64,000 nucleotides of DNA from Flavonifractor hominis (GCF_040095835.1 NZ_JBBMFT010000001.1:434001-498000); one strand, 5' to 3'. Shown: positions 15,950 through 25,558, counted from the first letter of the stretch. Translations and numbers: made by a program. The notes: generated from the letters alone by a model not told the origin.

Positions 15950-17269
15950 TTATTTTTTGATTTCCCCACGAATCTCAGACTCTACATTCTCACCCAGATC
16001 TTCCATGTTAAATTCATAATCTTTTCCAGGCAGGATTGCATTGAGGACAATACCAAAAATTGCTGCGCAGGCCAGGCCGGACAGGTTGACATAGGGCCCC
16101 AGCTGCAGCCCACCGATGGAGTTGATGCCAAGACCCGAAACCAGGATGATAGCAGCAATCATCAGATTGCGCTGCTTGGTCAGGTCTACCTGATTCTCTA
16201 CCATATTGCGTACACCGATAGCGGAGATCATACCATAAAGGATAAAGGACGCTCCTCCGATAACGGCAGACGGCATGGCGGCAATAACATTTTCCAAAAT
16301 GGGTACAAAAGACATGACAATCGCCAGAATTGCCGCAATACGGATGACCAGGGGATCATATACCTTGGAGAGTGCCAGAACACCGGTATTCTCGCCGTAT
16401 GTGGTGTTGGCCGGGCCGCCCACCAAGCCAGCCAGCGAGGTGGCCAGTCCATCGCCCAACAGCGTACGGTTCAGTCCGGGGTTTGCGATAAAATTCTTCT
16501 TACAAGTGGCACCGATGGCCGAGATATCACCCACATGTTCCATCATAGTTGCCAGTGCAATAGGAGCCATTGTCAAAATAGCGCCTATCTCAAACTTGGC
16601 AAATGTCAGGTGTGGGAAAGCCACAAACTGTTCGGGCATGGCGATGTTGACTTGTCCGGTCACCGCACCGATGATGTAACCGCCTACCACACCCAGCAGA
16701 ATCGGAATGATTCCAATCATTCCTCGGCCAAACACAGCGCAGCCCACGATGATGGCCATGGTGATAACACCCAGCCACCAACAGCTCTGCACATTGGTAA
16801 TGGCCGAGGGAGACAGAATAAGGCCGATAAGAATGATAATCGGTCCCGTTACAACCGGCGGGAACAGGCGCATGACTTTCTTGATGCCAAAAATCGTAAT
16901 GAGTCCAGAGAGGGCCAGATAAAGCAGGCCGGCGATCACAATACCGCCGCATGCATAGGGCAACATGCTGGCATCGAAGCCTGGATCACCTGCTGCTCCG
17001 CCGCAGATAACAGAAAAGCCGCCCAGGAATGCAAAGGAGGAACCAAGGAACGCAGGCACCTTTCCCTTTGTGACCAGATGGAACAGAAGGGTACCCACGC
17101 CCGCGCAGAGCAGGGTGACGGAGATGCTAAGGCCGGTGAGGATAGGGACCAGGACGGTAGCGCCAAACATGGCAAACATATGCTGGAAGCCAAGGACCAT
17201 CGTCCTGGGCCAGCCCAGCTGCTCTGGGGCATTGTATATGCCCTGACTGATGTCAATCTTTCTGGCCAA
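15950..17269 (-). CDS. NCS2-family nucleobase permease (uracil/xanthine type)
   Basis: 439 residues, about 12-14 membrane helices. NCS2 signatures: GLQHMFAMFG-like FQHMFAMFGATVLVP near the N terminus, the central TMMEHVGDISAIG with the substrate-binding Glu and GGPANTTYGENTGVLALS. These permeases carry uracil, xanthine, urate or related rings with H+. Start set at TTG 17269 because gggagg lies 7 nt upstream; the longer TTG 17287 start places that site inside the gene. It follows the molybdenum hydroxylase operon by 112 bp in the same direction and may import that pathway's substrate. Confidence 0.88.
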   Translation of the reverse strand: MARKIDISQGIYNAPEQLGWPRTMVLGFQHMFAMFGATVLVPILTGLSISVTLLCAGVGTLLFHLVTKGKVPAFLGSSFAFLGGFSVICGGAAGDPGFDASMLPYACGGIVIAGLLYLALSGLITIFGIKKVMRLFPPVVTGPIIILIGLILSPSAITNVQSCWWLGVITMAIIVGCAVFGRGMIGIIPILLGVVGGYIIGAVTGQVNIAMPEQFVAFPHLTFAKFEIGAILTMAPIALATMMEHVGDISAIGATCKKNFIANPGLNRTLLGDGLATSLAGLVGGPANTTYGENTGVLALSKVYDPLVIRIAAILAIVMSFVPILENVIAAMPSAVIGGASFILYGMISAIGVRNMVENQVDLTKQRNLMIAAIILVSGLGINSIGGLQLGPYVNLSGLACAAIFGIVLNAILPGKDYEFNMEDLGENVESEIRGEIKK

Positions 17270-17381
17270 TGGAATACCTCCCTCCAATTGTCATACATCT
17301 TCCTCTTGCTGCGCGCACACGACACCGCCTCCGGTCTTCTTCCTCCTTTCCATAGCCGGAGTCGGATTACCGGTTGTGCTG

Positions 17382-19706
17382 TTACATTGCTTCCTGTTCT
17401 CTCTTCTCCCGCAGCGCCCGCAGTACGTCATCCGGCGTGATGGGCATACGTTTGAACCGCACCCCAATGGCGTCATAAACTGCATTGGCAATGGCAGGTG
17501 CACCAGGAACCATCAGCGGTTCACCTACACCGCGGGCACCATAAGGACCCGTAGGCTCAGCGTGCTCCACATATTTGACAATCAGTTCGGGCACATCATC
17601 TGCCGTCGGGATCTTATAGTCCACGAAGCTCTTATTCAAAATCTTCCCGTTTTTCAGCTTAAGCTCTTCAAACAGTGCCGTACCCAAAGATTGTACCATA
17701 GCCCCCTCTGCTTGGCAAGTATAGGTCAACGGATTGATGACTTTGCCAGCATCGAAGCAGGAACACATCTTCAAAACTTTGATATGGCCAGTCTCCGTAT
17801 CTACCTCTACCTCTGCTCCGTTGAAACCAATGGTCCAGAACGCCGCCGGATGGGAGCCCATACCAGTCTCATGATCCACGTTCAGATTGTTTTCCAGCGT
17901 GAAGGTGCCCACGCCAATGGCTGGACCACCCACACCAGATCCATCCGGGAATGCAAGGCCTAAGGCGAACTCGCTCAAAGGTACTTTGCGGTCGGGATAG
18001 AGTTTATGGACCACATAACCGCCCTTGATCTCCAGCTCACGCTTGTAGGCGCCCAGTTTGATCTGTGCCAGATCCAGAATTTTGTTCTTCAAATCCTCAC
18101 AAGCCAGCTTGATGGCGTTGCCGGCACAGTAGGTAGTGCGGCTGGCAACCGTCTGCCACTCGTAAGGAGTGTGATCGGTATCGCCAAACCGACAGGAGAT
18201 AAGCGTGGGATCTACGTCCAAAGTTTCCGCTGCAATCTGTATGAGAGCAGTCTCCGACCCCTGGCCGATCTCCTGACCACTGGTCATAAGGATATAAGTG
18301 CCATCCTCATTCATACGGATAATCGCAGAACTGCCAGCATTGGTAGGCTGGGAGGGTGATTTCCAACCCGCGGCAATGCCCTTACCCCGGACTTTATGCG
18401 GGTTCTCTGGCTGTTGGCAGGGTGTGCCGTAGTCAATATCCTTTATGACTTGGTCCAGACAGTCGTGGAAGCCGGAAACTTCCATCACCTCTCCGGTACC
18501 AGTAATACCGCCGGGGCGCAGACCATTGATGCGCCGTACCTCCGCCGGATCCATGCCGATAGCTTCAGACACTTCGTCGATGTTCTGTTCAATCGCAAAG
18601 TGGATCTCACACATGCCGAACCCGCGATAGGGTCCACCCACCGGATGGTTGGTATAGACACAGTAACTGTCCGTCCAGACATTGGGGATATCATAGGGGC
18701 CGGCGGAGGCCCAACCGCCCGCCTTGGTGATGTTGACACCATATTCCGTATAGGCACCGCCATCCCAGACAAACTCGGTTTTGACTGCCAAGATCTTACC
18801 ATCCTTGTTGATACCGGTTTTGATCTTGGCATGCAGTCCCTGGCGGACATAAGAATTTTCAAACTCGTCCTCACGGGTATAGCACAGCTTCACCGGACGC
18901 CCAGGATTTCGCTTGGCCAAAGGAATAATAATACCTTCCAGCGTCGTGCCGGCTTTGGCGCCAAAACCGCCTCCCACGTATGGAGAGATAACCCGCAGCT
19001 TATTCAGCGGAATATCAAATGCGGTGGACAGGGCCTGACGCACCGCATAGGGCGACTGGATAGACCCCCACACCGTCACCTTTCCATCCAAATCGTACTG
19101 AGCAACAGCGGAATGGGGCTCCAGAGGCACATGCTGAACATGGGGAATATAATAGGTGTTCTCTGTCACCACGTCACATGCAGCAAAGGCCGTTTCCACA
19201 TCTCCCTTACGCAGCTTATAGTGGTGAGAGATGTTGGTATGGGGCTTCGGATGGAAAATTGGAGCAACCTTATAGGTATGCAGATCCGGATGGATGAGGG
19301 GCGCGTCCGGCTTCATACCATCCAGTGCATCGAGCACCGCAGGAAGCTCTTCATATTCCACTTCAATGAGTTCCACAGCCTCGTCTGCAATCTCAGGCGT
19401 TTCAGCGCAAACCGCAGCCACCGCTTCTCCCCGGTACTTAGCTGTACCAACGGCCAGGAAATTTTTATCTTCCAGATAGAGACCGCACCGTTTGGTATAA
19501 CAATCTCCTGTAATGACACTGCGCACACCGGGCAGCGCCTCCGCTTTGGAGGTGTCGATCCGCAGGATCTTAGCGTGGGGATAAGGAGAGCGTTTGACCT
19601 GCGCATACAGCATACGGGGCATCAGGATATCATCCACATAGGTAGCCTGCCCTGTTACCTTTTTGATGGCGTCAACCCGTTGGAATGGAATGCCGATGTA
19701 ACTCAT
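17382..19706 (-). CDS. Molybdenum hydroxylase (xanthine dehydrogenase family), molybdopterin subunit
   Basis: 774 residues, the normal large-subunit size. The N-terminal a/b hammerhead domain (KKVTGQATYVDDILMP) is followed by the molybdopterin domains with VISPYVGGGFGAKAG, GGPYRGFGMCE (conserved Arg), GQEIGQGSET and the catalytic base in ARGVGEPL (Glu729). Enzymes of this family insert water-derived oxygen into a ring carbon of purines or other N-heterocycles. The substrate cannot be read from the active site by eye. It overlaps the 2Fe-2S subunit gene by 4 nt and is the last gene of the eleven-gene operon. Confidence 0.9.
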   Translation of the reverse strand: MSYIGIPFQRVDAIKKVTGQATYVDDILMPRMLYAQVKRSPYPHAKILRIDTSKAEALPGVRSVITGDCYTKRCGLYLEDKNFLAVGTAKYRGEAVAAVCAETPEIADEAVELIEVEYEELPAVLDALDGMKPDAPLIHPDLHTYKVAPIFHPKPHTNISHHYKLRKGDVETAFAACDVVTENTYYIPHVQHVPLEPHSAVAQYDLDGKVTVWGSIQSPYAVRQALSTAFDIPLNKLRVISPYVGGGFGAKAGTTLEGIIIPLAKRNPGRPVKLCYTREDEFENSYVRQGLHAKIKTGINKDGKILAVKTEFVWDGGAYTEYGVNITKAGGWASAGPYDIPNVWTDSYCVYTNHPVGGPYRGFGMCEIHFAIEQNIDEVSEAIGMDPAEVRRINGLRPGGITGTGEVMEVSGFHDCLDQVIKDIDYGTPCQQPENPHKVRGKGIAAGWKSPSQPTNAGSSAIIRMNEDGTYILMTSGQEIGQGSETALIQIAAETLDVDPTLISCRFGDTDHTPYEWQTVASRTTYCAGNAIKLACEDLKNKILDLAQIKLGAYKRELEIKGGYVVHKLYPDRKVPLSEFALGLAFPDGSGVGGPAIGVGTFTLENNLNVDHETGMGSHPAAFWTIGFNGAEVEVDTETGHIKVLKMCSCFDAGKVINPLTYTCQAEGAMVQSLGTALFEELKLKNGKILNKSFVDYKIPTADDVPELIVKYVEHAEPTGPYGARGVGEPLMVPGAPAIANAVYDAIGVRFKRMPITPDDVLRALREKREQEAM

Positions 19707-20179
19707 GCCTGGCCGCCTCCTTTCCGTGCTGCCAGTTCAATGGCTTCGATAATCCGGGCGTAACCGGTACAACGGCACAGATTGCCGCTGATGGCGTCTA
19801 TAATTTCCTCTCTGCTTGGATCCGGATTCTCATTGAGCAAGGCAGTAGCCGACATGATAAAGCCAGGTGTACAGAATCCGCATTGGAGAGCTGCCAGATC
19901 CACAAATGCCTGCTGTACGGCAGTCAATTCTCCATTCTTGGCCAGGCCCTCCACAGTTGTGATATGCTTGCCGTCCAACTCAGGAGCCAGTACCAAACAA
20001 GCATTGATGGGCTTTCCGTCTACAATTACGGTACATGCCCCACACTCACCTGCACCACAGCCCTCTTTTGTACCGGTAAGAGCCAGTTCTTCCCGCAACA
20101 CCCGCAGCATGGTTTTATTGGCGTCCACGTAGAGCTCCACCGGCTCATCATTAACAAAGAAATTCACGCGGTATTTCAT
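19703..20179 (-). CDS. Molybdenum hydroxylase, 2Fe-2S subunit
   Basis: 158 residues. The plant-type 2Fe-2S ligands are at Cys41, 46, 49 and 61 (EGCGAGECGACTVIVDG), and the second cluster has Cys100, 103, 135 and 137 (CGFCTPGF, NLCRCTGY). It passes electrons from the molybdenum site to the FAD subunit. gaggaggg precedes the ATG. The operon order FAD, 2Fe-2S, Mo subunit matches many clostridial xanthine and nicotinate dehydrogenases. Confidence 0.95.
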   Translation of the reverse strand: MKYRVNFFVNDEPVELYVDANKTMLRVLREELALTGTKEGCGAGECGACTVIVDGKPINACLVLAPELDGKHITTVEGLAKNGELTAVQQAFVDLAALQCGFCTPGFIMSATALLNENPDPSREEIIDAISGNLCRCTGYARIIEAIELAARKGGGQA

Positions 20180-20192
20180 GCTGCGTCCCTCC

Positions 20193-21026
20193 TCACATCA
20201 GTGCCCGCAGGCTCCTGGCAAGCACCACGCCTACCACTTCCAGCCGGTAGGCCTTTGTGGCGCGCACATCGTCGATAGGAGAAACCTCGGACCGAGCCAA
20301 TTCTACCGCCGTTTCAATGGTCTCCTCACTCAGTACGGCCCCGTTCAGGAACTCCTCCGTTTTTCTCAACCGGATAGGTGTAGGCGCCACCGATCCGTAG
20401 GCCAGCCGCCAACCGTCATCGGCCTTTAAGACCGTAGCACAGATGGTGGACAGATCCACCTCACGACGCCGGGATATTTTTGTAAATTCTCCATGAGCAC
20501 CGGGGACCACCGGCACCTGGATCGCAGTAACAATCTCCCCCGGCCGCAGGCTGGTCTTACGTACAAATACAAAGAATTCCGACAATGGGATCCGCCGCTC
20601 CCCCTCCCTGCTGCGGGCAATCACCACGGCATCGTGGGCCAGAAGCGGCGTGGAGGTATCCGCCAGAGGCGAGGCATTGACGATATTGCCGATGCAGGTG
20701 GCCCGGTTGCGCACCTGCTTGGACCCGACACTCAGCGCCGCCTTGGCCAAGGTGGGATAGTGCTCCCGGACCTGCTGGTCCTCGCCGATCTCATTCATGG
20801 TCATGCAGGCCCCGATGGTGAGCCCCTGCGCGGGATCGTATGTCAGCTCTTTCAGGCCGGGAATGCGCTTGATGTCGATTACCGCTTTGGGCGCGATGAG
20901 GTGATCCCGCAGCTGGATCACCACGTCGGTCCCGCCGTTGAAAAGTTTTGCGTCCGTCCCGAACCGGTCCAGCAGATCGAACGCCTCCTCCAGTGTGGCA
21001 GGCGCAAAGTATTCAAATGCTTTCAT
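20193..21026 (-). CDS. Molybdenum hydroxylase, FAD-binding subunit
   Basis: 277 residues with the CO-dehydrogenase flavoprotein fold. Features: FAD motif FNGGTDVVIQLRD near residue 30, VGSKQVRNRATCIGNIVNAS near 105, DTSTPLLAHDAVV, and a C-terminal domain ending VLARSLRALM. It takes electrons from the 2Fe-2S subunit and gives them to NAD or another carrier. The ATG overlaps the preceding membrane-anchored gene by 4 nt, so translation of the two is coupled. Confidence 0.92.
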   Translation of the reverse strand: MKAFEYFAPATLEEAFDLLDRFGTDAKLFNGGTDVVIQLRDHLIAPKAVIDIKRIPGLKELTYDPAQGLTIGACMTMNEIGEDQQVREHYPTLAKAALSVGSKQVRNRATCIGNIVNASPLADTSTPLLAHDAVVIARSREGERRIPLSEFFVFVRKTSLRPGEIVTAIQVPVVPGAHGEFTKISRRREVDLSTICATVLKADDGWRLAYGSVAPTPIRLRKTEEFLNGAVLSEETIETAVELARSEVSPIDDVRATKAYRLEVVGVVLARSLRALM

Positions 21027-21610
21027 CCAATCCCCTCCTTTTTCTGGGGCTGGGGCCGTCCTGTCACGCGCCGTCCTATCACCTCGCGCCTTGCCTTGCC
21101 GCTCAGGCGCTGCATCAGGATCTGGATGACCTTGACCCGGTCTCCCATATAGACCTCCAGGTCAGCCCACGCCTCTTGGGTCATCTGGGTCCCTTCCGGG
21201 TCGGCACAAACCTGAAGAAATTGTTTGTGGAGCGTGAAAAACGTATTGAAATAATCGTAATATCTGCGTTTGAGATGAGCACTGGTACCTACGGCTTGAA
21301 ACAGGTCCATTAGCGCTCCCTCAAGTTCCCGGTCATACTCGGCAAAGCGGGTGCTTCTCCCCCGCTCCAGTGCGTTCTGTGCGGTTCTTGGCTGCTGCTC
21401 CAGGGGCTGGAGTCGGATACTCCCTGTATCGTCTATTTCCCGGACGGGGGTGGACTTCCAACCATCCATGGCATAATCCCGTGCCTCCAGGAAGAGGAGG
21501 CCGAACCGGTCAGCTGCCCGGCGCACCGGGGCATTCTTCCACCAGTAAAGCAGTGAAATCACCGCGATTACCGCAATCATTCCACCATAAGCCAATAGCT
21601 GCTGCGGCAT
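21023..21610 (-). CDS. Membrane-anchored protein of unknown function, coupled to the hydroxylase genes
   Basis: 195 residues, not recognised. One N-terminal transmembrane helix (about 8-26, YGGMIAVIAVISLLYWW) is followed by a basic, charged cytoplasmic domain with no Cys, ending in a Lys/Arg-rich tail (GRRVTGRPQPQKKEG). ggagggga precedes the ATG. The 4-nt overlap with the FAD subunit and its position inside a catabolic operon suggest it tethers or assists the hydroxylase, but this is inference. It is not a known molybdenum-cofactor insertion factor (XdhC/CoxI type). Confidence 0.6.
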   Translation of the reverse strand: MPQQLLAYGGMIAVIAVISLLYWWKNAPVRRAADRFGLLFLEARDYAMDGWKSTPVREIDDTGSIRLQPLEQQPRTAQNALERGRSTRFAEYDRELEGALMDLFQAVGTSAHLKRRYYDYFNTFFTLHKQFLQVCADPEGTQMTQEAWADLEVYMGDRVKVIQILMQRLSGKARREVIGRRVTGRPQPQKKEGIG

Positions 21611-21654
21611 AGCGTCTCCCCTCCTCTATGCCTTCTTCGCTTTGGGTAGGCCAA

Positions 21655-21688
21655 ATGCGGGCAGCTCCGCCGGGGGAGCTGCCCGCAT
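21655..21688. other. Strong intercistronic stem-loop within the operon
   Basis: Perfect 14-bp GC-rich stem (21655-21668 / 21675-21688), 6-nt loop. On the minus strand it is followed by atttggc, not a true T run, so it may slow transcription or protect the upstream mRNA end rather than fully terminate. It splits the operon into an upstream part (GNAT to cyclase) and the hydroxylase part. Confidence 0.7.
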
Positions 21689-21699
21689 GGGCAGGACAG

Positions 21700-22500
21700 T
21701 TACACGTCTTCGAACCCGTCGAAGGCGACAATGCGGGAAATACAGCTCTCACCGTCTACCAGCTTCCAGGGGAAGCAGCCAATGACGACCCGCTTGTTGG
21801 AGAGTTTATCGATCTCGCCGCCCAGGCATTCCGCATGGATGGCCTCATAGGGCTGGCAGAAGAGCTCGATGTGCATGGCCTGATAGTGGTCGGGCCAGGG
21901 ATAGATTTCATTGAGGCGCTTGCCGTAGCGCTCCTGGAACACCTTGTCGCACTTTTCCGCCTCCAGCGGCTCCCAATCGCGGATCTTGGTGTTCATGGGG
22001 TGGTCGGCAGAGCCGCAGTCCACGCCGATCCATTTGATCTTCTTGTCGCGGACCCACTGGATAAAGTCCAGGGAGGGACCGGGGTGGCGGAGCATGTAGC
22101 GCCGCTCATCAGCAGTGGGAGAATCCCAGCCGTAGATGTGGTAGCCGGTGTTGATGATGAGGATGTCGCCCTCCTTGACCTCCACCCGCTTTTCAATGTC
22201 CTCGGGGGTATAGATTCCCCAGTCCTCCTTCTGGTCGGACAGGTCTACAATGACACCGGGGGCACAAAGCTTGGTCAACTCCAGAGATGCCATGTCGCGG
22301 CCAGCAGTATCAAAATGCAGGGGGCCGTCCAGGTGGGTACCCACATGGTTGGAGTGGGTCATGAGCTGGCCGTTGGCGCCGTTGGGAGCCAGGCGCTTAA
22401 AGAACTTCATTTGCAGCGGCTCATAGGTGGGCCAGGGCGGGGTGTTGATGCCGATGGGAATGGAAAGCTCGTACATCGTAATGTCAGACCATTTACTCAT
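21700..22500 (-). CDS. Cyclase-family metal-dependent amidohydrolase
   Basis: 266 residues. The PF04199 signature is complete: His52, Gly54, Thr55, His56, Asp58, Pro60, His62 in HVGTHLDGPLHFD. Members include kynurenine formamidase and isatin hydrolase, which hydrolyse amide bonds, some in rings. Start at ATG 22500 with gggaggt 7 nt upstream; the ATG at 22518 would place this site in the gene. In this operon it may open the ring hydroxylated by the molybdenum enzyme (inference). Confidence 0.85.
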   Translation of the reverse strand: MSKWSDITMYELSIPIGINTPPWPTYEPLQMKFFKRLAPNGANGQLMTHSNHVGTHLDGPLHFDTAGRDMASLELTKLCAPGVIVDLSDQKEDWGIYTPEDIEKRVEVKEGDILIINTGYHIYGWDSPTADERRYMLRHPGPSLDFIQWVRDKKIKWIGVDCGSADHPMNTKIRDWEPLEAEKCDKVFQERYGKRLNEIYPWPDHYQAMHIELFCQPYEAIHAECLGGEIDKLSNKRVVIGCFPWKLVDGESCISRIVAFDGFEDV

Positions 22501-22561
22501 GATAATACCTCCCGTCATTCAGTCATTCTGGCTTCTCTGCTGCTATGTCGTCGGTCCTGGC

Positions 22562-23986
22562 TCAGGTCCACGCCTGGGCACAGGCCTCGATGGCCTTACG
22601 GAAGCACTCCTCCGGCGGATGTACCAGCCCGGCTCCCACCTGACCAACGCCATACTCCTTGTGGGCAATACCGGTATTGATGATGGGACGGATACCGGTC
22701 TCGATCACCTTGAGCAGATCGATGCCCGTAGCGCTGCCCCGGAAGTCCAACGCCGGGATTTTATAGGTATTGCTCTCGCCGGTGGTGATCTCATACATCT
22801 GGGTGGAGTAGTTGATGGCGTCCTGTACCTGACCGCCCACAAACTGTACGATTGCCGGCGCAGCAGCCATACAGAACCCGCCGATACCGGTGGTCTCGGT
22901 AATGCAGCTGTCGCCCAGATCCGGATTGGCATCCTCTTCATCAAAGCCTGGGAAGTACAGGCCTTTGACGATCTCTGCCGGAGCGGTGAACCAGGCATCC
23001 TTGCCCAGGCCTGCAATGCGGATGCCGAAGTCCGTACCATTGCGGCACATGGTAGCCACCACGGTAGAATATGGAATATCAAAAATCGGGTCCATCGTAC
23101 ACTTACAAACGGGCATAGACAGGTTGAGGAACGTGTGGTCATTGTTGTTGATAAACGCCAGTGCCGCCAGCTTCTGTTCCATGGGGAAGTCGGTGTTCAT
23201 CACATCCATCATGATCTCCCGCAGGAAGAGAGATGTACCGGCCTTGTTTCGGTTGTGGGCCTCGTCGCCCATCTGCAAGGCCTGGGCGATCATGACCTTC
23301 ATGTCGATCTCGCCGTGGCGCTCCAGCGCCTGCCGGAGGACGGGATAGTACTCGTTGCGCATGCGGTGCAACCGGTCGAAAACCTCCTGATCGCAGGCGC
23401 CGAAGCGGAGCACTTTGCCCAACCCTTCGTTCATGGTACAGTAGGCGTCATTGCCGTAGGTCTTATTTACCATATGCCACACCGGCATGGAATAGGTCAC
23501 CACACCCGCCATGGGTCCCACTGTGCTGTGGTGGTGACAGGGAGAGAACGTAATTTTTCCGCTGGCCGCCAAAGCCTCTGCCTCTTCCAGATTCTTGGCA
23601 AGCCCCTCATAGATAAGTCCTCCCATGACGGCCCCACGCACAGGTCCGCACATACGCTCCCATGTGACCGGAGGTCCAGCATGAAGGATGGTGGTGGGAG
23701 TCATGCCCGGGATGGCCTCGCCGGCGGTAGACATACCCACCAGTACCGGCTGAGCCGCCAGAATGCGGTTAAGCGCCTCCTGATTGGCGGCGGCAATACG
23801 CTCGCCCAGCGGGGGCTGGCGCAGTTTCCGCAGATATCCGGCAATCTTCTTATCGCCTCCTGCCACCGGCTTCCAGTCTACATGGACAGCAGGCTTACTC
23901 TGCTTGAGCAGATCCTGATAAAAAGACTCAATGCCGAAGTTGACCACAGAGAGCTTTTTTCCGAAGAGTTCGTTGAGCTTACTCAT
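22562..23986 (-). CDS. DUF1116 protein (YlbE/AllG family)
   Basis: 474 residues, full family length, with the DUF1116 hallmark CHHHSTVGPMAGV near residue 150 and ETTGIGGFCMAAAPAI near 380. In E. coli the homologue YlbE (AllG) forms, with FdrA (AllF) and YlbF (AllH), an oxamate carbamoyltransferase in anaerobic allantoin breakdown. It lies 15 nt after fdrA with ggggaggaac as ribosome site. The exact acyl or carbamoyl substrate here is open, since the other allantoin genes are missing. Confidence 0.85.
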   Translation of the reverse strand: MSKLNELFGKKLSVVNFGIESFYQDLLKQSKPAVHVDWKPVAGGDKKIAGYLRKLRQPPLGERIAAANQEALNRILAAQPVLVGMSTAGEAIPGMTPTTILHAGPPVTWERMCGPVRGAVMGGLIYEGLAKNLEEAEALAASGKITFSPCHHHSTVGPMAGVVTYSMPVWHMVNKTYGNDAYCTMNEGLGKVLRFGACDQEVFDRLHRMRNEYYPVLRQALERHGEIDMKVMIAQALQMGDEAHNRNKAGTSLFLREIMMDVMNTDFPMEQKLAALAFINNNDHTFLNLSMPVCKCTMDPIFDIPYSTVVATMCRNGTDFGIRIAGLGKDAWFTAPAEIVKGLYFPGFDEEDANPDLGDSCITETTGIGGFCMAAAPAIVQFVGGQVQDAINYSTQMYEITTGESNTYKIPALDFRGSATGIDLLKVIETGIRPIINTGIAHKEYGVGQVGAGLVHPPEECFRKAIEACAQAWT

Positions 23987-24001
23987 GTTCCTCCCCCCTT
24001 C

Positions 24002-25558
24002 TTACAGGTGCTCCAGGATGAGCTGGACAAAGCGGGTGGCCTGCGCATTGGAGGGCAGTACCACGGCGCCGGCGTTGGCCAGCTTCATCTGGGAGCCGGA
24101 CAGGCTCTGGGGGTCGCCCTCGGTGCCGCATACCGACGCTACGACGGCCAGGTAACGGCCCTCTCTGGCCGCCAGGTCCTTGGCCGCCCGGATCGCCTCG
24201 GACAGATCCTGGGCTGGGTCCTCATGAGAGCCGTAGCCGATAACGCAGTCCACCAGCACCACGGCTGTACCGGGATCGGCTGCCTCTGTGATGACCCGCT
24301 CGGCCCGAAGGGAGGGATCGATCATGGGATGAGGCCGCCCCACCGTGAACTCGTCGTCACCAAAGTCCAGGAAAGTATGTTCCCGGCTGCTGCCGTTGCG
24401 TGCGTTTTCCAGCAGGTCCTCCGGATGCAGCGGGATGTTGGACCAGATATGTCCCAGCTTTCCGATCATCAGCTTCATGGCTTCATCACACAGGGTTCCG
24501 CCGGTGTAAAGGCCGCGGACATAGGCCTGCCCGGGAGCCATTTTGGCCGCCTCGACCGCCGCCAGGGTCTCTGCTTTCTCCTGACCCATAGCAAAGCCGG
24601 TAAAGTCCTCCGGCTGCTCTCCACGGGACAGTGCCACCGCCTTATGGGCTGCATCTTCCAGGGAAATCGCCGCGCACAGGCCCCGTTTCTCGATCTCCGT
24701 GGGATCGCCACCGATGAAGCAGACCACAGTAGGCTTTCCGCCCGCCGCCGCCTGGTCCAGAATCTGCTGGGCAATTTCCGCTGCCGGGGGCTTGGAGACC
24801 AGCGTCAGCACCCGTGTCTTTGGGTCCTGAATCAACGCATCCAGCCCCAACTTCATCATAATGCCGCCGATGTCTTTCTTCAGATCCCGTCCGCCGGTAC
24901 CCAACAACTGAGAAATACCGCCTCCCAGCTGGTCGATGATACAGGATACTTCCTGGGCGCCAGTGCCAGAGGCACACACCATGCCAATATCGCCGCTCTT
25001 TACCACGTTGGCAAAAGCCAGGGGGGTATTGTTTACGATTGCCGTACCACAGTCGGGGCCCATGACCAGCAGTTCCCGGGCAGCGGCATATTCCTTCAGA
25101 GCGCGTTCTTCTTCAATGGTTACATTGTCGCTGAAGAGCATCACATTGATGTCGTGTTCCAGACAATTCTGCGCCACTTCATAAGCGTACTTGCCTGGGA
25201 CAGAGATCACTGCCATGTTGATATCCGGATCAATCTTCAGCGCGCCTTCCAATGTAGGAGGTGTATAGGCTGCTGCCTTATTTTCCGTTTTTTTGCTGAG
25301 CAGCTCGTCTACTTTAGCCACAACCGCCTCAAAGGCAGCTTCATCTTCACATTCGGCCGCCACGAAAAAATCGTTGGCTGTGACGGAATCAAAACCTTCG
25401 CCTGCCAGCCCGATGTTCCCGGCAATCTCCCGGTTCAGATCGGTCCCCATACCCACCAGCGCTTCCTTCACGCCGGGGAGCTTCTTTACGTCCTTGGAGA
25501 TGATCATCAGCGTGACCGAGTCATAGTAGGCGTTTTTTCTCACCTCAAGTTTGACCAA
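24002..25558 (-). CDS. fdrA: FdrA-family acyl-CoA synthetase-like protein
   Basis: 518 residues with the succinyl-CoA-synthetase-like arrangement of the FdrA (AllF) family: VMGPDCGTAIVNN, VCASGTGAQEVSC, LLGTGGRDL, and the C-terminal VLVDCVIGYGSHEDPA. Start set at TTG 25558 (MVKLEVRKNAYYDS), with ggagg 8 nt upstream. It overlaps the DUF2877 gene by 14 nt, so translation is coupled. Longer forms up to 25705 read backwards into DUF2877 and lack homology. With DUF1116 and DUF2877 it makes the three-part AllFGH set, which in E. coli phosphorolyses oxalurate to oxamate and carbamoyl phosphate. Confidence 0.87.
   Translation of the reverse strand: MVKLEVRKNAYYDSVTLMIISKDVKKLPGVKEALVGMGTDLNREIAGNIGLAGEGFDSVTANDFFVAAECEDEAAFEAVVAKVDELLSKKTENKAAAYTPPTLEGALKIDPDINMAVISVPGKYAYEVAQNCLEHDINVMLFSDNVTIEEERALKEYAAARELLVMGPDCGTAIVNNTPLAFANVVKSGDIGMVCASGTGAQEVSCIIDQLGGGISQLLGTGGRDLKKDIGGIMMKLGLDALIQDPKTRVLTLVSKPPAAEIAQQILDQAAAGGKPTVVCFIGGDPTEIEKRGLCAAISLEDAAHKAVALSRGEQPEDFTGFAMGQEKAETLAAVEAAKMAPGQAYVRGLYTGGTLCDEAMKLMIGKLGHIWSNIPLHPEDLLENARNGSSREHTFLDFGDDEFTVGRPHPMIDPSLRAERVITEAADPGTAVVLVDCVIGYGSHEDPAQDLSEAIRAAKDLAAREGRYLAVVASVCGTEGDPQSLSGSQMKLANAGAVVLPSNAQATRFVQLILEHL

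Noticed and set aside
15947..17440. 497-codon plus-strand frame
   Set aside because: Antisense to the NCS2 permease; product is charged low-complexity sequence typical of a reversed membrane protein gene.
18396..19763. 455-codon plus-strand frame
   Set aside because: Antisense to the molybdopterin subunit; no family features.
17382..21026. Calling the Mo-hydroxylase a xanthine dehydrogenase by name
   Set aside because: Subunit layout and motifs fit the family, but the purine-specific residues could not be assigned by eye, so the substrate is left open.
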